A stretch of DNA of 64,000 bases from Dyella tabacisoli (GCF_003350925.1 NZ_KZ857173.1:558001-622000), one strand, 5' to 3'. Counted from the first letter of the stretch, positions 8,839-16,598 are shown. Translations and numbers: made by a program. The notes: generated by a model not told the origin, from the sequence alone.

Positions 8839-10332
8839 ATGACGGACATCCTGATCGGCCGCAATCAAAGCACGAGTGTCAGCCTTGATCCTCGCTACGG
8901 CAACCGCCACGGCATGATCGCCGGCGCCACCGGCACCGGTAAGTCGGTATCGCTGATGGTGCTGGCCGAGGGCTTCTCGAAACTTGGCGTGCCTTGCTTT
9001 CTTGCCGACGCCAAGGGTGATCTGGCGGGTTTGGCCATGGCCGCAGGCGAGCCGGGCGACAAGCTGAAAGCGCGCCTGACCAGCCTCGGCCTGAGCGATT
9101 GGAAGCCGCAAGCGAATCCGGTGATCTTCTGGGACATCTACGGCAAGCTCGGCCACCCGGTGCGCGCCACCATCAGCGAGATGGGTCCCACCCTGCTTGG
9201 TCGCATTCTCGAACTCAACGACACTCAGGAAGGCGTGCTGGAGGTGATCTTCAAGGTCGCCGACGACCAGGGCTGGCTACTGCTGGATCTACCCGACCTG
9301 CGCGCGATGCTCAGCTTCGCCGCTGAAAACGCCAAGGACATCTCGACCCAGTACGGCCTTATCAGCACGCAAAGCATCGCGGCGATTCAGCGCAATCTGC
9401 TCAAGCTCGAACAGGACGGCGCCGACCAGTTCTTTGGCGAACCGGCGCTGGAATTAAGCGACTTGATGCGGCAGGACATGAGCGGCCGTGGTGTCATCAA
9501 TATTCTGGCAGCCGATCAATTGATCTTGAAGCCACGTCTGTATTCCACCTTTCTGCTGTGGCTGCTATCGGAGTTGTTCGAGCAACTGCCGGAAGTCGGC
9601 GATCTGGAACAACCCAAGCTGGTGTTTTTCTTCGACGAGGCACACTTGCTATTCAACGACGCACCCGCGGCCCTGCAGCAACGGGTGGAGCAGGTGGTTC
9701 GGCTGATCCGCTCCAAAGGTGTCGGCGTGTACTTCTGCTCGCAAAACCCGGACGACGTACCCGACAATATCCTCGGCCAGCTCGGCAACCGCATCCAACA
9801 CGCCTTGCGCGCCTTTACACCACGCGATCAAAAAGCCGTAAAGGCAGCGGCAGAAACCTTTGTCGCCAATCCCAAAATCAAAGTGGGCGAGGTCATCGGC
9901 CAACTGGCTGTCGGCGAGGCGCTGGCCTCTACGCTGCGCGATGGCGGCGTACCGACGCCGGTGGAGCAAGTGCTGGTGAGTTCGCCCACCGGACGTATCG
10001 GCGCCATCTCGGAAACCGAACGCGCCACGGCGCGGCAACGCTCTCCGGTCGGCGGTAAATACGATACGGCGATCAATCGCGAGTCGGCGGCTGAAATTCT
10101 CGCTAAACGCGCGGAAAACAAAGCTGCCGATCTATCTGCCGACAAAGAAGCCACCGCCGCTAGCGCAACATCAGGCTGGGGTGGTGCGATCAAAGACGCT
10201 CTGCTCGGTACCAGCCGCCGCCAAGGCATGATCGAGGCCATGGCCAAATCCGCCAGCCGCACTGTCGGCACGCGCCTAGGTCAACAGATCGTGCGCGGCG
10301 TGCTCGGCGGCATCTTCGGCGGAAAACGGTGA
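8839..10332 (+). CDS. HerA-like DUF853/YjgR-family ATPase
   Basis: 497 residues. Walker A is GATGTGKS at residues 29-36 and Walker B is FFFDEAHLLF near residue 265, as in the HerA/FtsK-like C-terminal helicase domain. VRLIRSKGVGVYFCSQNP and ALRAFTPRDQKAVKAAA are typical of the DUF853 (YjgR) group, whose cellular role is not settled. The C-terminal 100 residues are Ala/Lys-rich and end in a Gly-rich hydrophobic tail (VRGVLGGIFGGKR). The stop overlaps the ATG of the next gene by one base (TGATG), so the two are translationally coupled. Confidence 0.85.
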   Translation: MTDILIGRNQSTSVSLDPRYGNRHGMIAGATGTGKSVSLMVLAEGFSKLGVPCFLADAKGDLAGLAMAAGEPGDKLKARLTSLGLSDWKPQANPVIFWDIYGKLGHPVRATISEMGPTLLGRILELNDTQEGVLEVIFKVADDQGWLLLDLPDLRAMLSFAAENAKDISTQYGLISTQSIAAIQRNLLKLEQDGADQFFGEPALELSDLMRQDMSGRGVINILAADQLILKPRLYSTFLLWLLSELFEQLPEVGDLEQPKLVFFFDEAHLLFNDAPAALQQRVEQVVRLIRSKGVGVYFCSQNPDDVPDNILGQLGNRIQHALRAFTPRDQKAVKAAAETFVANPKIKVGEVIGQLAVGEALASTLRDGGVPTPVEQVLVSSPTGRIGAISETERATARQRSPVGGKYDTAINRESAAEILAKRAENKAADLSADKEATAASATSGWGGAIKDALLGTSRRQGMIEAMAKSASRTVGTRLGQQIVRGVLGGIFGGKR

Positions 10333-11585
10333 TGCGAAGGGTCGAAACCGTTGCGGCAGACACCCCGTTCTCCGAGCGCCTGGGCAACGGCTTCAGTTAC
10401 CCGTTGCGCGGCGCCGCACTAGCCACCTGCGTTGCGCTGGCGATATCGCATTACGTCGTGCTGTTGCCGGGCTTCATCGGCTCACTCGCCAGCATCCTGG
10501 TATGGGCCGCCACCTGGCGCTACGCCGCCGACTGCATGCTGCATACCGCGCACGGCTATGCCGACCCGCCGGACGTCAGCATCCACGGCAACGACTCCAG
10601 CGGCCGCGGACTCACCTTCATCCATATTCTGGCCGTCCTGCTGTGTGCGTTCACCGCGCTGTTTCATCTACACCTGCTATGGGTGCTGCTGGTTCTGTTG
10701 GCCTTGACCTTTCCTGCTATCGACATGTCGATGGCATTCGACGGCAATGTGCTGCTGGCGCTCAACCCGCTGAACTGGTGGCGGATCATCAGCAGCTTCG
10801 GCATGGCTTACCTGATTCCGGTCGCCATCAATCTACTGCTGGTCGTCTTGATCGTGATCGCGTCCGTTCTCACGGCGATGCTGCCCAAGCTGCTGGCCAT
10901 ACCGTTGTTTGCCTTCGCCTATACCTATCTCATCGTGCTCGGCTTTCATTTGATGGGCGCGATGATTCATCAACGTCACGAGCAATTCGGCCTTATCCCA
11001 GAGGCCCAGATCCTGGTCGAAGAGAATAAACAAGATGCCGACCAGCAATTGCTCGCCGAAGTGGACGAACTAGCTCCGCAGCATCCGCAACAGGCGATCG
11101 GTCTGCTGGTGACAAGGCTGCAAAACCGCAGTGCCCCCGCATCGATACACCTGGCTTACCGCAAGCTGCTGCAACGCCAAGGCCTGCGCGACGGGCTGCT
11201 GGTGCATGGCCAGATCTGGATTGCCGCCTTGATGGTGAGCGGCGAATCGCGCCGCGCACTGGGCTTGGTACAAGAGTGCGGCGAGATCGACCCGGCCTTT
11301 CTGCCCGACGATCCCCGCAACGCAGGTGAGCTGGCCGACCTCGCCGCACGCCTGGGCATGAGCCGGCTGGCGCTGAAACTTTGCCGGGGCTATCTCGCCA
11401 CCTGGCCCCGCGACGGCAAGGCACCGCACTATGGCTTGCTCGCCGCACAACAGCTCGGCGAACGCCTCGATCAACCTACCGAAGCTATCGTGCTGCTCGG
11501 CAAGTTGCGCACGGCATGGCCCGATCATCCGCTACGTGGCGAGATCGATGCGCTGGCGCGGCAACTGCAAGCGCAGCATTCATAA
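10332..11585 (+). CDS. Integral membrane protein with a TPR-like C-terminal domain
   Basis: About 417 residues from the ATG at 10332. The first 220 residues hold several hydrophobic segments (about 35-60, 95-130 and 160-210). The rest is soluble and helical, with repeated pairs such as HPQQAIGLLVTRLQNR, SRRALGLVQECGE and LALKLCRGYLATWP, reminiscent of TPR or Sel1 packing. I know membrane proteins of this layout as DUF4013-like but am not certain of the family. Coupling to the HerA-like ATPase suggests that the two act together at the membrane. The function is unknown. Confidence 0.65.
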   Translation: MRRVETVAADTPFSERLGNGFSYPLRGAALATCVALAISHYVVLLPGFIGSLASILVWAATWRYAADCMLHTAHGYADPPDVSIHGNDSSGRGLTFIHILAVLLCAFTALFHLHLLWVLLVLLALTFPAIDMSMAFDGNVLLALNPLNWWRIISSFGMAYLIPVAINLLLVVLIVIASVLTAMLPKLLAIPLFAFAYTYLIVLGFHLMGAMIHQRHEQFGLIPEAQILVEENKQDADQQLLAEVDELAPQHPQQAIGLLVTRLQNRSAPASIHLAYRKLLQRQGLRDGLLVHGQIWIAALMVSGESRRALGLVQECGEIDPAFLPDDPRNAGELADLAARLGMSRLALKLCRGYLATWPRDGKAPHYGLLAAQQLGERLDQPTEAIVLLGKLRTAWPDHPLRGEIDALARQLQAQHS

Positions 11586-11596
11586 GAGCCGGTTCA
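11583..11596 (-). repeat. GAACAGGCTCT-family motif, diverged copy
   Basis: The plus strand reads TAAGAGCCGGTTCA, so the minus strand reads TGAACCGGCTCTTA, with one change in the core. The TAA doubles as the stop codon of the preceding membrane protein gene. Together with the copy at 12366 it flanks the LuxR-type regulator gene. Confidence 0.5.
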
Positions 11597-11626
11597 AAAT
11601 CTCTGAGCGGCCCGCGACGACACATC

Positions 11627-12343
11627 TCAAACACATCGAACCCGCCTCAACATACTCACAGGCGCCGGCTGCACGGTGGCGTGATCGGGAATCTCCAGCG
11701 AAGTCAGGCCCTCGCGCAAGGCGTAGCGAGTCAACTCGGCGATACCGCGCAGGTTGAGCTTCTGCATGATGTGTTCGCGGTGGGTGCCGACGGTTTTTTC
11801 GCTGACGTGCAAACGTATCGCGACATCCTTGGTCGAATGGCCTTCGGAAAGCATCTGGGTAATTTCACGCTCGCGCGGCGTCAGCAGGACAAAGGCCGTC
11901 GCCTGACCCACGCCACCGGTTTGAACCGCGCGATAGTCATTGACCAGCACATGCGCAATGCCTGGACTGAGATAGACCTGCTGCAGGCATACCGCATGAA
12001 TGGCATCGAGCAACTCTCTGAAACTGCAACTATCGGACAAATAGCCCGATACCCCGGCATTGAAAGCGGCACGAATGCGTGCAATCGAACGATCCGCCGC
12101 GATGCAGATAGTTCGAGTGCGCGTACTGCGCGCCAAAATGCGCCGGGTCGCCTCGATGCCATTGAGCAAGGGCAAGGCAATGTCCATCAGCACCACATCG
12201 GGCTCATGCTCAACCGCCAAGCGGACACTATCTAGGCCATTGTCGGCCTGCCCGATCACCAGCATCTCTGCATGGCCCGCAAACAGCGATGTCAGACCCT
12301 CGCGGGCAAGGCCGCGACTATCGGCTACGACAATGCGTATCAC
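11627..12343 (-). CDS. NarL/LuxR-type response regulator with a degenerate receiver domain
   Basis: 238 residues. The receiver domain (about 1-120) keeps the acidic pocket (Asp8) and the phospho-acceptor Asp54 in VVLMDIALPLLNG. The usual Thr/Ser of strand 4 is Ala (ICIAADRS), and the conserved Lys of strand 5 is absent (GVSGYLSDS instead of GYLLK). The LuxR helix-turn-helix is intact (LTPREREITQMLSEGHSTKDVA and VSEKTVGTHREHIMQKL). No histidine kinase gene is adjacent. It lies downstream of the muramidase/DUF2589-like cluster on the same strand, about 300 bases away, and could control it; that is inference only. Confidence 0.85.
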   Translation of the reverse strand: MIRIVVADSRGLAREGLTSLFAGHAEMLVIGQADNGLDSVRLAVEHEPDVVLMDIALPLLNGIEATRRILARSTRTRTICIAADRSIARIRAAFNAGVSGYLSDSCSFRELLDAIHAVCLQQVYLSPGIAHVLVNDYRAVQTGGVGQATAFVLLTPREREITQMLSEGHSTKDVAIRLHVSEKTVGTHREHIMQKLNLRGIAELTRYALREGLTSLEIPDHATVQPAPVSMLRRVRCV

Positions 12344-12365
12344 GGATTCCCCCCGAAATCTTCCC

Positions 12366-12407
12366 TAAGAGCCTGTTCACGACCGCCGCCCGGCGCTTAT
12401 CGTGAAC
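12366..12407 (-). repeat. GAACAGGCTCT motif with inverted repeat upstream of the LuxR-type regulator
   Basis: TAAGAGCCTGTTCACGA on the plus strand reads TCGTGAACAGGCTCTTA toward the regulator, whose ATG lies 23 bases on. GTTCACGA (12375-12382) and TCGTGAAC (12400-12407) form a perfect 8-bp inverted repeat. It could be an operator, a 5' UTR hairpin or an interspersed repeat. Confidence 0.55.
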
Positions 12408-12640
12408 GGCCAAGAATCGACCGATGCATCCTCATGAGTCCTTGCATCGAACTCGCGGCCCTGACAAAACCCGCCTCAATGCCATAGCACTGCTGCGTTT
12501 GTTGATCGCCGTGACGGCCTCTGTGGCCAGATTGCTGATTACCGCCATAGGCACGGTTCGATTCAAGGAATCCGCTTCGACGCCTATATGGAGAAAAGGC
12601 CGGCGACAACATGCATTCACCGACCTGAGGCCACGCGTGC
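12408..12640. other. Intergenic region between the cluster and the LuxR-type regulator
   Basis: About 230 bases with no gene I can support. Short frames on both strands here lack a Shine-Dalgarno sequence and protein-like composition. It may hold the end of the cluster transcript and the promoter of the regulator. Confidence 0.4.
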
Positions 12641-12949
12641 CTAGGGCACGCCGCGCTCACGCCTCAAAACCCCGGCCTCGCGACCGCCGGAATGTCGCTT
12701 GTTCAGCAGAAAACAGAAGATCAGCAGCGCCGGTCCGGCATGCAGAAAAAGCCGGCTTGGCCACACGACCTCTTCACCGATGGCAACCCATAGATAGTGG
12801 TCATTGAGCATGGCGAATGTATCAAGCAGCGCACCGGCGGCAATCACACTGCAACTCAAGCGAATCGCACGTGAAAGCGATGGGTCAGCAATGCCCCACA
12901 TGGAAAAGATACTTGCCAGGCCGGCAAGAATGAAATCAAGCACGATCAT
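12641..12949 (-). CDS. Small membrane protein (candidate second holin-like or accessory protein)
   Basis: About 102 residues from the ATG at 12949, which has GAGG five bases upstream (GGGAGAGGGCGTG). Three hydrophobic segments are visible: MIVLDFILAGLASIFSMWGI, SCSVIAAGALLDTFAML and LFLHAGPALLIFCFLL. The tail is basic (NKRHSGG then RRERG). Small proteins with two or three spans and a charged tail are typical of holins and antiholins, but no family match is claimed. Its start overlaps the end of the upstream holin-like gene by 14 bases, so the two are coupled. It is the last gene of the cluster. Confidence 0.6.
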   Translation of the reverse strand: MIVLDFILAGLASIFSMWGIADPSLSRAIRLSCSVIAAGALLDTFAMLNDHYLWVAIGEEVVWPSRLFLHAGPALLIFCFLLNKRHSGGREAGVLRRERGVP

Positions 12950-13277
12950 CACGCCCTCTCCCAGGATCAAAGAAACGACCGAACAGACGAGCTATCAACG
13001 CCTCTCCATTGCTATCCATCCAACGCTGCGTAAGCACTGCAAAATTAGGGCCGAAGCACCCGATAAGAAAAGTAAGCGCCGACTGCACCGACGGTGTCGC
13101 CTGCGGAAAGAAGTAGGTAATGACGGCTGGCGCCAAAAACGCAGCGGTCAAAACGCCGCAAAGAATCTGTACCAGCGCATCACTGAAATGCGTTTGCCGG
13201 CGTAACGCTACCGGCAACACCGCCCCACCCACACCCGCAAGAAGCACCCACACATCGATTAATTTGAAGTCGTCCAT
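12936..13277 (-). CDS. Holin-like small membrane protein
   Basis: 113 residues with three candidate spans: VWVLLAGVGGAVLPVAL, VQILCGVLTAAFLAPAVI and SALTFLIGCFGPNFAVL. A hydrophilic basic C-terminus (RLFGRFFDPGRGRDD) follows. This topology and size resemble phage class I holins, and a muramidase gene lies in the same cluster. The similarity is structural and judged by eye. The start at 13277 lies 34 bases after the secreted protein gene. The 3' end overlaps the next membrane protein gene. Confidence 0.6.
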   Translation of the reverse strand: MDDFKLIDVWVLLAGVGGAVLPVALRRQTHFSDALVQILCGVLTAAFLAPAVITYFFPQATPSVQSALTFLIGCFGPNFAVLTQRWMDSNGEALIARLFGRFFDPGRGRDDRA

Positions 13278-13311
13278 ATAGCCACCTCGTCGCCATCAAT
13301 GCGCCGTCGCT

Positions 13312-14070
13312 TCAATACCCGGCGCGACGCAACACCCCGCTCTCCAGAAGACCGTTGCCGTCTGAAAACAGGCTGTAGCCAAGCGTTCCATCGTCGCCCA
13401 CCGTCAGCCGGGCGTAGCCATCCAGAAATTGATTGCATAGCCCGCCATTGGACCGGCGAAAGGCGAGGTACTCGCTATCGCCGTATGACCCGGCATACTC
13501 CAAGGCCAGGTTGCACCTACGTACACCGGCATAGCTCCATGTGCCGGCATCGCCACCTGGGCGCGAGGCATCCAGAGACACCGTCAATGCGATGGCGGGG
13601 CCATCCGTGGATGTTCGCTCCCAGGTCGCGTCGATAGGGAGCTTGGCGTATTGCTCCGCTCGCATCAGTGAGACATCCCCTTGATCGCCAAGACTTAGCG
13701 TGGCAGTGGCCTCACTCGCCGCCCCCTGCATAGCGATTTGCCTGGTCAATAAAGCGTTGCAAAAGCTGCCGCCGTTGCTGTCATCGGCGCTGAACAGAGC
13801 GAGATCCTCGGTTCTTGATATCTGCTTGATGCGCAGCTCGCAATTGCGCGGCGAACCAAAATGCAATTTGCCGGCCAACTTATTCGACGTTTCCGTCAAG
13901 AGCAGCGTCACAGCGACAGGCCGCTGCCCCGTATAGGCCTGGCCGGCCCAAGCACCCGACCGGCTATGCAGCACCGCGTCGGCAGCTATCGATGTCATCG
14001 GTATAGCTAACCATGCCAACGCCATGCTCAGTGCCGCATAGAGGTTCGTACAGGTCCGAATCATTTTCAT
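13312..14070 (-). CDS. Secreted protein made of two tandem cysteine-paired units
   Basis: 252 residues with a signal peptide (LYAALSMALAWLAIPMTSIAA). The mature protein is a tandem duplication of about 80-90 residues. Unit 1 has RNCELRI, then SNGGSFCNALLTRQ, then LGDQGDVSL. Unit 2 has RRCNLAL, then SNGGLCNQFLDGYARL, then VGDDGTLGYSL. Each unit holds two cysteines in matching positions, suggesting one disulfide per unit in a beta-rich fold. No known family is recognised. Its ATG overlaps the stop of the 56-residue protein gene (ATGA). An envelope or extracellular location is likely. Confidence 0.7.
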   Translation of the reverse strand: MKMIRTCTNLYAALSMALAWLAIPMTSIAADAVLHSRSGAWAGQAYTGQRPVAVTLLLTETSNKLAGKLHFGSPRNCELRIKQISRTEDLALFSADDSNGGSFCNALLTRQIAMQGAASEATATLSLGDQGDVSLMRAEQYAKLPIDATWERTSTDGPAIALTVSLDASRPGGDAGTWSYAGVRRCNLALEYAGSYGDSEYLAFRRSNGGLCNQFLDGYARLTVGDDGTLGYSLFSDGNGLLESGVLRRAGY

Positions 14071-14237
14071 GCTCCACTCCTAAGAACGATCAGTAAGCCA
14101 AGCAGCAGCGCGATCGCCAGCACGACGGCCACGCATGTTCGATACCGCCACGAGGGCTTTCTCAGCGAGTCGCCCATCAATTGCACCAGGCGCTGCGAAT
14201 CCTGCGGCGACATCACGAATTCGATCTTTCTAGCCAT
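14067..14237 (-). CDS. 56-residue single-span membrane protein
   Basis: This short frame begins MARKIEFVMSPQDSQRLVQL and ends in a single hydrophobic span (VAVVLAIALLLGLLIVL) plus RSGA. Its ATG shares a base with the stop of the upstream gene (TAATG) and has GAGGAGG eight bases upstream. Its own TGA overlaps the ATG of the secreted protein gene (ATGA). The double overlap with a strong ribosome site makes it very likely real. The N-terminus should be cytoplasmic, with the span near the C-terminus. This resembles tail-anchored or pinholin-like proteins, but no family is recognised. Confidence 0.75.
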   Translation of the reverse strand: MARKIEFVMSPQDSQRLVQLMGDSLRKPSWRYRTCVAVVLAIALLLGLLIVLRSGA

Positions 14238-14746
14238 TACGCCTCCTCGCTCACCGGCAAGGTTCGTAACAGCAGGCCATTCACGCGCACCTCTCCATCA
14301 ACAGCGTCCACTCCAGAAAAGCGAATACACAACTGATGTGGTGCACGGCGGCGGCGACCTCGCCAGACGCGTACAACGACACGCTCATCACCGGCTCGGG
14401 TGCGCCGGCGATACATCTGGCAATCCATACTTATTTCCAGACTTGCGATCTGCGCTATACGGTGCGGCCGAAACTGAGCAAGAGGAATGACCAGCGGTGA
14501 CATCGCATCGTTGGTGTCGAGCGGCTCGACCCGAAATGGCGGAGCGTTGTCGAACATCGCACTCATCGCCCGCGCATGACCGCGTCTTATGGCTTCTTGC
14601 GCATCGCATACGGCGCGTTGAACCGTCTGCAGCCATTCATCGAAACCATATTCGGCCACCCAAGTTCTCCCATTCAAGGCGACGGGGTGCATCAGCGTGA
14701 GCGCCAGTGAGCCTGGTATCCGCGATGCTTTTGCGTACATGAGCAT
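14237..14746 (-). CDS. Divergent DUF2589-like protein
   Basis: Up to 169 residues; ATG codons at 14746 and 14740 are both possible, and neither has a strong ribosome site. It shares spaced motifs with the two neighbouring DUF2589-like proteins. These are a helix with AVCDAQEAI (others: AVIEAQDRV, AACEAQIKL), a strand pair VIPLAQF with SLEISMDCQ (others: VPLLSLV with DVEISFDAD), and a C-terminal CIRFSGVDAVDGEVR (others: VVMRVEGAEPTDGAAR). A basic stretch, WRGRRRRAPH, is unique to this copy. It begins 16 bases after the 86-residue gene and couples to the 56-residue gene. Function unknown. Confidence 0.65.
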   Translation of the reverse strand: MLMYAKASRIPGSLALTLMHPVALNGRTWVAEYGFDEWLQTVQRAVCDAQEAIRRGHARAMSAMFDNAPPFRVEPLDTNDAMSPLVIPLAQFRPHRIAQIASLEISMDCQMYRRRTRAGDERVVVRVWRGRRRRAPHQLCIRFSGVDAVDGEVRVNGLLLRTLPVSEEA

Positions 14747-14762
14747 CTTGCAGACATTGACC

Positions 14763-15023
14763 CTAGGTTCCGGTCAACCACGCTGGCTTGCGCGGAAAGC
14801 CAACGTGATAGCAAAGCCACTGCAATACGACCTGGTGCTCGCCGAGTTGCAGGATCGTGAAACCTTTCTCGATGCCGACAATCGAGCCTTTCGGACTTTC
14901 CGACAGACAGCGATTGAGCAATTCACGGGCTTCTTCGATCTGAGCCTCCGAACGCAACTGATTGGGATTGTCATTACCTACCACGATGCGCTTGATGAAC
15001 TTGACTTCGGTCAGGTCGAACAT
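14763..15023 (-). CDS. Small conserved-looking protein of unknown function
   Basis: 86 residues from the ATG at 15023, which has GGAG ten bases upstream; a GTG at 15038 is possible. It starts MFDLTEVKFIKRIVVGNDNP and continues with an acidic helix (RSEAQIEEARELLNRCL) and a beta-like end (GFTILQLGEHQVVLQWLCYHVG). There is no signal or membrane segment. It is placed between two DUF2589-like genes on the same strand, 102 bases after one and 16 bases before the other. A cytoplasmic accessory or chaperone role is possible, but nothing in the sequence proves it. Confidence 0.6.
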   Translation of the reverse strand: MFDLTEVKFIKRIVVGNDNPNQLRSEAQIEEARELLNRCLSESPKGSIVGIEKGFTILQLGEHQVVLQWLCYHVGFPRKPAWLTGT

Positions 15024-15125
15024 CGCGACGATCTCCACGGCGGCGTATGGGATGGCCCTACATTTGAATCTTTACAACAAGCGGATAACGAACCCATCAA
15101 ACCCTGCTGATCGACGTCGTCACGC

Positions 15126-15803
15126 TCAGGTGCCTGAGGGCGCGGGCGCCGGCGCCGGTGCAGGCGTTGCAGCTACCGCTACGGGCGCACTGATCTTGCG
15201 CGGTGCGCAAGCGGTCTGCAGGATGTCGAGCACACGTGCCAGACCCTCGGGCATGCCACCGTCTTCGGCATGCACGGCCACGGTGTACTTGGCGGAATTA
15301 TCCGAGGTACGCGCATTTTCTTTATGCGTAGCCACGGAGCCCTGCACATGCACCTTGGCCGAAAAAATACCCCAATTGATGGACGCGTCCAGCGAGGCCG
15401 AGGCCGACATATCCGACGACGACTTTTCGGTGTAAGACGACTTCACTTCCATCTCGAAATTCACATCGACCTTGGTAATGCTCAAGTTCGGCACCTTTAC
15501 GATCGCCAGCAACGGAACCTCCAACTCGACCTCTTCCTCAGCGATGGGCGAGCCGTTGGGACCGGGTTGCGGGTTGTCTACCGGGCGCTTGAAACGAAAC
15601 AATGCAGTGCGGGTGGCGCCGACCGCGTTCGGGTCCTTACCGCCGGCCGCCGGCGGCAAAAAGCCGATGAGCTTGATGAAGTCGGCGGTAGCATTGGCCA
15701 GCTTGATCTGCGCTTCGCAAGCCGCGCTCAACGGACCACCGATCAAGTCTTGCATCGGCAGCCCTTTGAACTGGCTCGACATGTTGACGAGTTCGTCAGC
15801 CAT
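15126..15803 (-). CDS. DUF2589-family protein, long form
   Basis: 225 residues. It begins MADELVNMSSQFKGLPMQDL, continues LIGGPLSAACEAQIKLANA, and later has LEVPLLAIVKVPNLSITKVD with NFEMEVKSSY, the pattern I know as DUF2589. A Ser-rich middle (YTEKSSSDMSASASLDAS) and repeated beta strands follow. The C-terminus is an Ala/Pro tail (PAPAPAPAPSGT). There is no signal peptide. AAGGAG lies eight bases before the ATG, an excellent ribosome site that predicts high expression. The molecular function of the family is unknown to me. It is the largest of three related proteins in this cluster. Confidence 0.75.
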   Translation of the reverse strand: MADELVNMSSQFKGLPMQDLIGGPLSAACEAQIKLANATADFIKLIGFLPPAAGGKDPNAVGATRTALFRFKRPVDNPQPGPNGSPIAEEEVELEVPLLAIVKVPNLSITKVDVNFEMEVKSSYTEKSSSDMSASASLDASINWGIFSAKVHVQGSVATHKENARTSDNSAKYTVAVHAEDGGMPEGLARVLDILQTACAPRKISAPVAVAATPAPAPAPAPSGT

Positions 15804-15997
15804 GATGTTTCTCCTTCGGTGAATGTCGAACTACAAACAGTGCTCGTGGCTCTAACCACCGCACTGGCGCGAGCCACCATGGCCCACTACGACCTACGGC
15901 TTGCCAAACACCGAGGCCGCGCTTGCCGAATGCGCAGACCGCATTCGACTCACCGGAAAGATGCCAAAAGCATCTCGCCCATGTCCTTTGACGATAC

Positions 15998-16516
15998 TCA
16001 ACTGACCTTGATCGTCTTGAATACGCCCTGGCTCTGCGCGAGGTGATTGATAAGCCGTGCCGCCCCATCCGTCGGCTCGGCTCCCTCCACGCGCATCACC
16101 ACGTGGACCGAGCCCTGCCTGCGTCCGGCGGTTGCCGCCTGGGTGTCGATGCCGACGATCGTGCGCGGCGACGAAGGATGCGCGGTCCAATTCGCCGCAG
16201 GCGCCGCACCGTTATCGCCTGGTGGCGGCGCCTGCTCCGTCATCTCGCCAAGATCGGCATCGAAACTGATTTCGACATCCTTGATGTGCAACACATTGGT
16301 CGAGACCAGGGAAAGCAACGGCACGCGATACAGATCCTCATCGTTCTCGTCCGCCTGCGGATGCGCCGAGGGCAAGCGAATCGTGACGCTGTGCGGCCGA
16401 TTATCGGCATCGAAATAATCACGCAGCAGCGCCGTCTGATGCTGGGTAACGCGGTCTTGCGCTTCGATCACCGCACCGGCCAGGGCTTTGATGAGATCGT
16501 TGAGCGAGGTAGCCAT
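15998..16516 (-). CDS. DUF2589-family protein, short form
   Basis: 172 residues. An N-terminal helix (LNDLIKALAGAVIEAQDRV) precedes a beta-rich part with YRVPLLSLV, HIKDVEISFDADLGEM and a C-terminal VHVVMRVEGAEPTDGAAR. It shares the domain order of the 225-residue neighbour but lacks the Ser-rich middle and the Ala/Pro tail. There is no signal peptide or membrane span. AAGGA lies six to seven bases before the ATG, directly after a copy of the GAACAGGCTCT motif. A 194-base gap separates it from the next DUF2589-like gene; I see no gene or clear signal in that gap. Confidence 0.72.
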   Translation of the reverse strand: MATSLNDLIKALAGAVIEAQDRVTQHQTALLRDYFDADNRPHSVTIRLPSAHPQADENDEDLYRVPLLSLVSTNVLHIKDVEISFDADLGEMTEQAPPPGDNGAAPAANWTAHPSSPRTIVGIDTQAATAGRRQGSVHVVMRVEGAEPTDGAARLINHLAQSQGVFKTIKVS

Positions 16517-16527
16517 AGAAAATCCTT

Positions 16528-16540
16528 GAGAGCCTGTTCA
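16528..16540 (-). repeat. GAACAGGCTCT motif in the leader of the short DUF2589-like gene
   Basis: The minus strand reads TGAACAGGCTCTC ending 12 bases before the ATG at 16516, with the ribosome site AAGGA in between. Core and orientation match the copies ahead of the regulator (12366), the HerA-like gene (8791) and the DMT transporter (53181). Confidence 0.55.
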
Positions 16541-16598
16541 GCCGCACAAACCCATCGCAAACCGTTACCGCACGGCGACGATTTGCATAGCGCTACGG

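Noticed and set aside
12397-12807. Short overlapping frames on both strands between the cluster and the LuxR-type gene
   Set aside because: No ribosome site, Arg-rich random composition, and mutual overlap. They are better explained as non-coding.
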